The position numbers and the translations under genes are program-made. A DNA stretch of 7,131 bases from positions 1 to 7,131 of the forward strand of contig JAQTYP010000174.1 of assembly GCA_028688235.1 (NCBI GenBank), written 5' to 3'. This stretch comes from Methylomonas sp. (GTDB lineage: Bacteria; Pseudomonadota; Gammaproteobacteria; Methylococcales; Methylomonadaceae). How positions within the stretch are numbered: the stretch's first letter is position 1; each line of letters begins with the position of its first letter. The notes under the pieces are model-generated. The model was not told the DNA's origin and searched no databases. It worked only from the letters and a program-made list of their open reading frames with translations. This document shows, piece after piece, positions 1-6,000 of the stretch.

Positions 1-724
1 CGGCATTGGGCACGATGTCGATGTGCAGGCCAACCGCTAGCCGGCCGCTTTGCACCTCATCGCTAATGCCGCGCGGCAGCAGCACAGCGTTGCCGGCAAT
101 GGCCGATAACAAGGCCCAGCCGGCTTCCCAGCCGAAGGACTGCAGCGCAACATCCGGCAATAATCCCCCGAAACGGACTTTTTCCGGATCGGCCAAGCCG
201 ATTCGACCGGCATAAGCGGACTGCGCCAGCACCGGCCAATCTGACGGCCAAGGAAGCTTCCGGTCGGCAATGGCTTTGGTGTTGACTTCGAAATTGAATG
301 CCGTCATTTGGCTGGCGCGATACAGATCGTCGGTAGCCGCCAAGGATTGATGACCAAGCATGGATGGCAGCCCCGTAGTCCGGACAGCCAAGGGCTGAAG
401 CAAACCTTCCTTGGCCATGTCCGCCAGATGGTTATGCGGTGCGGCCTGCCACCATACGTCTACACCATCCCCTTTGTTCCTGCGTAAAAATTTCTTCGCA
501 TCCGGCGGCATCATCCAAACGATCTTCAACCGATATTGGGATTGCGCCTTTTCAAAGGCCTCTTCGAACAAGGAAAAGGTGTCGTCATTGTGATTGGTCA
601 ACACGGTCACTGTTTTGCGATCCGCCAATGCCCAGGCCGGGCAACTCAGGGCGGCGGAGCCGACGGCGATACCCGCGAGAAAACGGCGTCGGGAAATTCG
701 ATTAGCGGTTGTGGTAACAGGCAT
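1..724 (-). CDS. Tat-exported ABC transporter solute-binding protein, Fe3+/thiamine type (partial, 3' end outside window)
   Basis: The reading frame is open from an ATG at 724-722 to the left window edge, giving 241 residues without a stop. A twin-arginine signal is clear: S-R-R-R-F-L at residues 11-16, then a hydrophobic stretch and a likely cleavage site after Ala-Leu-Ala at residue 34. The mature part starts with a beta-strand typical of these proteins (TVTVLTNHND). Near the visible end, SFGWEAGWALLSAIAGNA followed by SGRLAVGLHID matches what I know of family 1 periplasmic binding proteins related to ferric-iron and thiamine binders, which usually run to about 330-400 residues, so roughly a third is missing. 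The likely role is to capture a substrate in the periplasm and hand it to an inner-membrane ABC permease. The adjacent TonB-dependent receptor suggests a metal, metal chelate or other scarce substrate, but the ligand cannot be read from the sequence. A site TAGGGG five bases before the ATG supports this start. Confidence 0.85.
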   Translation of the reverse strand, partial: MPVTTTANRISRRRFLAGIAVGSAALSCPAWALADRKTVTVLTNHNDDTFSLFEEAFEKAQSQYRLKIVWMMPPDAKKFLRRNKGDGVDVWWQAAPHNHLADMAKEGLLQPLAVRTTGLPSMLGHQSLAATDDLYRASQMTAFNFEVNTKAIADRKLPWPSDWPVLAQSAYAGRIGLADPEKVRFGGLLPDVALQSFGWEAGWALLSAIAGNAVLLPRGISDEVQSGRLAVGLHIDIVPNA

Positions 725-729
725 GTCAG

Positions 730-735
730 CCCCTA
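730..735 (-). promoter_or_regulatory. Ribosome binding site of the solute-binding protein gene
   Basis: The minus strand reads TAGGGG, then five bases, then the ATG at 724-722. It is a reasonable Shine-Dalgarno match and fixes the start that keeps the twin-arginine motif near the N-terminus. Confidence 0.6.
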
Positions 736-793
736 TCGTGTCAGAAAAAATGTCTAAGTGGTCGAGCTGTATGCCGAATGGTTTGGCGTCAGC

Positions 794-804
794 TCCTAAG
801 TTTT
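794..804 (-). repeat. 11-nt element AAAACTTAGGA, copy upstream of the solute-binding protein gene
   Basis: The minus strand carries AAAACTTAGGA 70-80 nt before the start codon at 724, in the 84-bp gap that follows the receptor stop codon. An identical 11-mer lies upstream of the receptor gene at 2893-2903. I did not see it elsewhere in the window, but I could not search exhaustively. It may be part of a shared regulatory site; no known regulator is recognised from it. Confidence 0.4.
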
Positions 805-808
805 TGTG

Positions 809-2803
809 TCAATAGCTCAGATTGAGGTTTGCGAAGTAATTACGGCCCGGCTCGGGGAAGCCTTCTTCGTAGGCATAATTGACGTCGGCGACATTGTTGA
901 CGCCGAATTCGGCATTGATTTGCTTGGTGGCGATGAAAGTGGCCTTCAGATTGCCGATCAGGAAATCCTTTGCCACGCGGGTACCTGTGGTGTTGCTGTA
1001 ACGTTTGTCGTTGTATTCGGCGCTGGCCAGCAGGCGCAGATATTGAATGGGCTGATATTCCAGATAGGTGAAAACCTTATGTTTGGGAGTGTCGAGTGGG
1101 TATATTCCCGGGCTGCTGAGGTTGTTGCGGTCCAGCCAGGTGTAGTTGACATGCGCGCGCCATTGATCGCCCAATTGCGCGCTGGCGAATAGCTCTATGC
1201 CCAGATTTTCCTGTTCGCCGATGTTTTGCAATTGCGAACATGGCGGACGACTGCAACTGCTGCTGGGCAACGTGACGCTTTCTATGGTGTCTTCGATTTG
1301 GCTGAAAAACAGGTTGCCGCCGTAATCCAGCCATCCCAAAGCCTTGCCGTCCAGACCGATTTCGTAGTTCAAAGCATTTTCAGGAGTCAGTCCAGGGTTG
1401 GGCAAGGCTGTGCCCAGGCGATAGGAGTAACGGTCCTTGATGGTCGGAAAGCGGGTCTTGCGCGCCAGACTGGCATGCAGTTGCAGGTCATCGTTCAATC
1501 GGAAATAAGCCGCCCCTTGCGCGTTATAAGCGTCCTTGACCCCGCTCAGCGGAAAAGAAACCAGGAGGTTGTTCAACAGATTTTGCGCCTGCAACTGGCG
1601 TTGCTGATCGTAACTGGCACCAACCACGAATTTAAGTCTATCGGTCGGGGAATAGGTGTTTTCGATGGCGTAGGAAAACAGTTCGTCGGCAAAACGCTGC
1701 TGAGGCAGGTTGGTGTTGTTGACTTCGCGATGCACATCCTGTTTGTAGCTGAAGGCCAACTTCACTTCGTTGTGTTTCAGCCAGGTGTTGCCGTATTCGA
1801 TGCCGGCGCCGAAGGTATAGTCGTCGTAATAACTGTCGAAGGCATAGGGCCGGGTTATGCTGTTGTAACTGGCGTTGTCGTAGGACCTCAAGCTATTGCG
1901 AAAGGTGTCGTGATAGGCCCGCAGTTTGACGGTATGAGTGTCGCCGAATTGAGTCTTAGACAAAAAGTACACGCTTTCCTTGTCCCAATAGGGCCAGCGC
2001 CAATAGCGAGCGGTTACGCTTCTATCGTTACCGGCATAGGGCGGCGTGTCCTTGCGGCCGCTCTGGTTACTGTAGGTGATCGCGTATTCGTCGCTGTCGT
2101 TGGGCGTCAGGCCCAGTTTGATGTTGCCTTTGTAATCGGTATTGCCGGAGTTTTCCCTAATGCCGCCGTCCTCGTTCGCCGTCGACTGAAAATCGTCGGA
2201 CAGGCGCCAGAATTGCTTATCCAGATAAGAGGCCCCGCCTTGCAGATACCATAAACCCTGATTGGTACCGAAATTCAACGCGGTTTGATAGTAATTGCCG
2301 TCGAATTCGGAATCCATGCCGATGCCGGTTGTCAAACTGGCTTCGAAGGGTGTGCTTGGCCGCCGGCTGACCAGATTGATGCTGCCGCCCAGGGTATTGG
2401 GGCCATACAGTACCGAAGCATTGCCCTTGCTGACATCGATCTGGCCGATGTCGAAGGTGGTAAAACGGTTCAAATCGACATTGCCGTCATAAGGCACGTA
2501 AACCGGTATGCCGTCCATGTACAAAGGCGCTTGCCGGGAGTTGAAGCCGCGGATGTAGATCAAACGCTCGTTGCGCGCCCCTAGGTTTTGCACCGAAACG
2601 CCGGGCAATAAATTCAGGGCCGATGCGACGTCGTTACGGTTATGCCTGGCGATCTCCTCGGTGGTAATCGTTTCTTTGTTGCCGAGCTCATGTCGTCCGG
2701 ATTCGCCGTTGACTTCGACCAGACCTAATTGAAAAACATCGTCTTCGGCCTGTGTCATCTGGGACAAGACCGTCATCGCCACGAATAAAGCGGGGGTACG
2801 CAT
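809..2803 (-). CDS. TonB-dependent outer-membrane receptor
   Basis: This complete 664-residue protein has the layout of a TonB-gated outer-membrane transporter. A signal peptide (residues 1-19, likely cleaved after Thr-Gln-Ala) is followed by a probable TonB box around LVEVNGE (28-34). A plug domain spans about 45-150 with family hallmarks: DVASALNLLPGVSVQ, IYIRGFNSRQAPLYMDGIPV, and SVLYGPNTLGGSINLVSRRP. A beta-barrel follows to the C-terminus, including the PNPGLTPENALNYEIGL motif near 468-484 and an aromatic terminal residue (Tyr664). The length fits the usual 600-800 residues. It would use proton-motive force through TonB-ExbB-ExbD to bring a scarce ligand into the periplasm. The ligand is not determinable; a siderophore, haem, cobalamin or metal chelate are all possible. 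There is no N-terminal signalling extension of the FecA type. The barrel has a Cys517-x4-Cys522 pair in a probable external loop. The downstream binding protein on the same strand suggests a joint uptake route. Confidence 0.95.
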   Translation of the reverse strand: MRTPALFVAMTVLSQMTQAEDDVFQLGLVEVNGESGRHELGNKETITTEEIARHNRNDVASALNLLPGVSVQNLGARNERLIYIRGFNSRQAPLYMDGIPVYVPYDGNVDLNRFTTFDIGQIDVSKGNASVLYGPNTLGGSINLVSRRPSTPFEASLTTGIGMDSEFDGNYYQTALNFGTNQGLWYLQGGASYLDKQFWRLSDDFQSTANEDGGIRENSGNTDYKGNIKLGLTPNDSDEYAITYSNQSGRKDTPPYAGNDRSVTARYWRWPYWDKESVYFLSKTQFGDTHTVKLRAYHDTFRNSLRSYDNASYNSITRPYAFDSYYDDYTFGAGIEYGNTWLKHNEVKLAFSYKQDVHREVNNTNLPQQRFADELFSYAIENTYSPTDRLKFVVGASYDQQRQLQAQNLLNNLLVSFPLSGVKDAYNAQGAAYFRLNDDLQLHASLARKTRFPTIKDRYSYRLGTALPNPGLTPENALNYEIGLDGKALGWLDYGGNLFFSQIEDTIESVTLPSSSCSRPPCSQLQNIGEQENLGIELFASAQLGDQWRAHVNYTWLDRNNLSSPGIYPLDTPKHKVFTYLEYQPIQYLRLLASAEYNDKRYSNTTGTRVAKDFLIGNLKATFIATKQINAEFGVNNVADVNYAYEEGFPEPGRNYFANLNLSY

Positions 2804-2807
2804 AATT

Positions 2808-2813
2808 TCTCCT
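2808..2813 (-). promoter_or_regulatory. Ribosome binding site of the TonB-dependent receptor gene
   Basis: The minus strand reads AGGAGA, then AATT, then the ATG at 2803-2801. This strong Shine-Dalgarno match supports the start that leaves a normal 19-residue signal peptide. Confidence 0.75.
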
Positions 2814-2892
2814 GCTGTCTTTTCGGACGTGCGGCAATTTTTCGCAAGCGCTGGCGACGCTATGGCCTATAATCGACAACGTGCTTCACACA

Positions 2893-2903
2893 TCCTAAGT
2901 TTT
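2893..2903 (-). repeat. 11-nt element AAAACTTAGGA, copy upstream of the receptor gene
   Basis: This is the second copy of the element found at 794-804. It lies 90-100 nt before the receptor start codon, a distance similar to that in the other copy (70-80 nt). The flanks differ, so the identity is confined to the 11-mer. This is suggestive of a shared cis-element, but chance is not excluded. Confidence 0.4.
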
Positions 2904-2959
2904 AAGGGTTGCACGGGCAGGACTGATGGGGTGTCGTCCTGAAAACGCAGGGTCAGTTT

Positions 2960-2988
2960 AAAAACGTTATTTACCAAAGTAAATAACG
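2960..2988 (-). terminator. Probable rho-independent terminator (or AT-rich operator) downstream of the NTPase-nuclease gene
   Basis: On the minus strand CGTTATTTAC, a four-base TTTG loop and GTAAATAACG form a perfect 10-bp stem, followed immediately by TTTTT. The hairpin-plus-T-run order fits termination of leftward transcription about 110 nt after the stop codon of the large gene. The stem has only three G:C pairs, so it would be a weak terminator. The same perfect dyad could equally be a protein-binding operator for the receptor gene, whose start codon lies about 160 nt further on. On the plus strand no T-run follows it. Confidence 0.5.
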
Positions 2989-3001
2989 CATATCGGAAAT
3001 A

Positions 3002-3026
3002 GGCTATTCTTCATTTGGAAATAGCC
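3002..3026. repeat. Small inverted repeat GGCTATT / AATAGCC
   Basis: Seven-base complementary arms flank an 11-base loop. GGAAATAG also occurs as a direct repeat at 2995-3002 and 3017-3024, with a 22-nt period that is close to two helical turns. The site lies 14 bp from the larger palindrome. It could add to termination or form part of a binding site; no regulator is recognised. Confidence 0.35.
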
Positions 3027-3098
3027 CTTAAATTCGCGCGAGTTTATGTCTATGGAAGTTACGCATTAGCGTTGGCTTGAAACCGGCTGCAGGCGGTT

Positions 3099-6000
3099 TT
3101 AGCTTGGTTTTGATGGCGTTGTTGCAGAAACGTCCAGTACGAAGACGTCGATTAATTTACGTTCCGCCGGTGTCAATGTGGCCTTCAGCATGTCCATCAA
3201 TTGGGTGGCTGACTTGGGTGGTGGCAGGCCTTGGGGATGTGTTGGCAGCCTTTTAAAGTTAAACCACAGAACCAAATACAAGCCACGGCCTTCGGTTTCC
3301 GGGGAAATGGTGTAGCGGGGAATAAGTTGCTGGTGGATGGTTTTCCACAAATCGCGGTGATAATCGCGCTTGATTTCTATGGGCAGGTAATAAGATCGGC
3401 CCTCATGGATGAAGGACAATTTGATGTCGGCGCGCTTCTCATTGGCTTGCAATGCTTCCGGTTCGACGGCGACATCGTATTTCAGTAGCATCGGCTTGAG
3501 TCGATCGGCCAGATAATTGCGACTGACTTCTTCGTATCTAGGATCTTCTTCGGAGTAAGTTTCTTTAGGGTCTAAAGCTTCCTTGCCCTTTAAATTCCAG
3601 AAATGCTGGTAGGGATTGGTACTGCTGGTATGCATTTCCGCCGCCAATTGCTGCAAACAATCCAACGCCAACACGGCAAGATCGGCGACATTGGCCGGCT
3701 TTCGGTTGTTCAGCGTTTCGATGACTTGGCATGCGTCGGGGTGCTTATACAGCGCCTCGCGGCGGCTGATTTGTTGGGTTTGTTGGGCGTCGCGGATTAG
3801 CGTGTGCCAGGCGATCAATTTCGGTTGTTCGAGCAAGTCATTCAAAGCCTTTTCGGCGTCCTCCCCGGAATTGGCTGCCAAGTTGTTTAACAAAGACCGG
3901 ACATAATCTCTTTCTTCCATTGACCGCGTAACGAATCCACCACCCCTAGGCCAATTCGGCTGACAGCGGGGGGCCAACAATTCGATCAATAATCGCTTAG
4001 TCGAGCAGGGTAAATCGTACCGGTCGTACATTTTTGATGCGAAACTCGGGTATAAAAACTGAGATAAACGATTGATGCGTTCGGTATTTGTACCGACTGT
4101 TTTTCGGATTGCCTCCTCATAATTACTGGGCCCTATAACCAAACCGGTTGCTAGCCAAAATATGCGCTGGGCTTGATCCATACCTTTGCAAGACCGCTTT
4201 TCTTCAACCAAGGCCAGCAATTGGGCTTTATCAGCGTGTGCAATAGCAGCTTCAAGCAGATAATGAAGGTGGCTAATATGATCTTTATAGCCTCGAACAG
4301 GACATTTATTGAGCAAAGGAATTGCTGTTAATTTGGCAATTTCCCTAAACTCTTGGTCGTACGCTAGGTTATGCAGGCCATGAATATATTGGCTCTTGGC
4401 CGATAATAGCGTGGTGACATATTCCAAAAATATTTCGGCTACTAATCGCGGCTTTGATTGGCAAAGCGATTTCAACCAGGCTTCGTTAAAAGTTCCTTCG
4501 GAAAAGCAGAAAGCCAAAGCTGTCAGTAGCAAGTCATCGCTGAGTGTTTCGAGGATGGTAGGGTTTTCCTGGTAAAGCAAATCCAAGCAAACCAGAAAAG
4601 GCAGACGAATGTAATGGAATTCCTGGTTTTTCGCGGCCAGCGCCAGTATTTCCCTGGACGATGGGAGGTCGGGCCTGAGAAGTATTTTTCGTAAGCCGGT
4701 TTTCGCGGCGTTTATCAGCACTTCGTCGCCATTCAGAAACTCAGATAAGCGTTCGTCAGGGGATTTTCCATTGACAGTGACAATGTGATTAAATGCTATA
4801 GCCAATTGATAGAATACGCTAGGATGAGCATCGCCGTGGGCTATTTTCTCTTTATGGGTATGTAAAAACTTTAGTCTTTTTGATAATTCATCATTGTGCT
4901 TATTAGCCCATTTTTTTCTTGATTCCGCGTCTTTAAGCCTCCAATCTTCGATAGGCCAAAAAATTAAATTGTTATAAGTCTCAAGAAATTCTGGATGTGC
5001 CTCTAACCAATTTACAAAATAATCCAGAGATAAGCCACTGCATCCCTGTTTATTTTGTAACGACCAAAATGCCTCTTTAAAATAAGCACATCTTACTTCG
5101 AGCTGGGTTTCTGATAAACATTGATCCAGCCACCAAAAGCCTAGTCGAGCCGGCGGCGTGGCATAACGTAACCGTTCATAAATATCACGAATTTCAGAGC
5201 TAATATTTTCAACAAGGTTTATTTGCTTGAGACCAATAGCTAATAGATCAAAGTAGATATCTGGCTGAGCGCTAAGCCATTCGCGAATTTGCTCTAGCTG
5301 TTTATATTGGATTCTACCTTGACCGTATTGGTCGGCACCGATGGACAGCCATCGATATAGTCTTTCTGCACTAACGATCGAACCATGAACCTTTAGACCG
5401 CGCAACAATAAATGACCAGCTACCTCAATTAAATATTCGTGAGGTAATGTTTCGAGAAACTCTGCCCCTCGGCTGAATAGCTCATCGAGTACTATAGGGA
5501 TGTCGTCATCCGACAAACGCTGGGAAAAACTGGCTTGCCAGAAATAATGATAAGAAATGGTGTGAGTATTTTTAGGTCGAATTAAATAGTTAAATATATT
5601 TGCTGCTGAAATTTTGCATGAAAATAATCTGTCAAGCAGAGTTTCTATTAAGCTGCTTTCGGTTTCTTCTGTTTTTCCTCGCCGAAGGTCGTCAGCGAGC
5701 AAAAGCAAGCTTTCGACATCCTCCGGATATTGATGCATGAAAGCAGTCAATGCATAACTACGAATACTTTCCCAATAAGTATTGTCTCGTATCAACTCCA
5801 GTAATGTTGACTTGAGTTCATCGATACCCTCCGAATAGCACAAGCCTTTCAGCAGACAATACAGCAAGTATTGCTCGCCATCGCTACGCCCCGAATTGCC
5901 GAGCACTTGCTTTAGATCGCCCGCCATATCTTTTGTGCACAAGGCCGAAAACGCCGTGGTGTGCCAATCGCGGTTTGGGAAACCTGTGGTTTGTGCTTCT

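Larger units (their letters stand above)
2804..3098. other. Intergenic region between the NTPase-nuclease gene and the receptor gene
   Basis: This 295-bp stretch has no credible coding frame. It should contain the 3' end of the large gene's transcript and the promoter of the receptor gene. I see several dyads: a perfect 10-bp inverted repeat at 2965-2988, a 7-bp one at 3002-3026 (GGCTATT/AATAGCC), a 6-bp one at 2918-2941 (CAGGAC/GTCCTG), and a near-palindrome centred on CTGCAG at 3080-3099 that touches the stop codon of the large gene. I find no minus-strand pair of -35 and -10 boxes that I would defend, and no recognisable Fur box, cobalamin box or thiamine box. Confidence 0.7.

Noticed and set aside
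634..648. A lipobox (ALSC) in the solute-binding protein, suggesting a lipoprotein
   Set aside because: The -3 and -2 residues (Ala, Leu) are a poor lipobox, and a better ordinary cleavage site (Ala-Leu-Ala) lies six residues downstream.
807..812. TTGACA on the minus strand as a -35 box for the solute-binding protein gene
   Set aside because: It overlaps the receptor stop codon and no -10-like hexamer occurs 16-18 bases downstream (ACGCCA at 17).
1226..2254. A 342-codon plus-strand open frame opposite the receptor gene
   Set aside because: It lies wholly antisense to a well-supported TonB-dependent receptor, its translation is Val/Gly/Ile-rich without any domain, and it has no good ribosome site. 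It is a codon-bias shadow.
809..2803. Assigning the receptor to a named transporter such as a lanthanide, copper or siderophore receptor
   Set aside because: The plug and barrel motifs are generic for the superfamily and no ligand-specific signature is recognisable by eye.
2868..2873. A perfect TATAAT on the plus strand, as a promoter for a rightward small RNA
   Set aside because: No -35 box at a suitable distance is visible, no rightward gene follows, and the dyad at 2965-2988 has no T-run in that direction.
2804..3098. A riboswitch or Fur box controlling the receptor gene
   Set aside because: I looked for thiamine and cobalamin riboswitch consensus blocks and for a GATAATGATAATCATTATC-like site on the minus strand and found no convincing match.
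3080..3099. Near-palindrome AAACCG...CTGCAG...CGGTTT at the end of the large gene as its terminator
   Set aside because: The stem is interrupted by a G-G mismatch, it overlaps the stop codon, and no T-run follows on the minus strand. The 2960-2988 structure is the better candidate.
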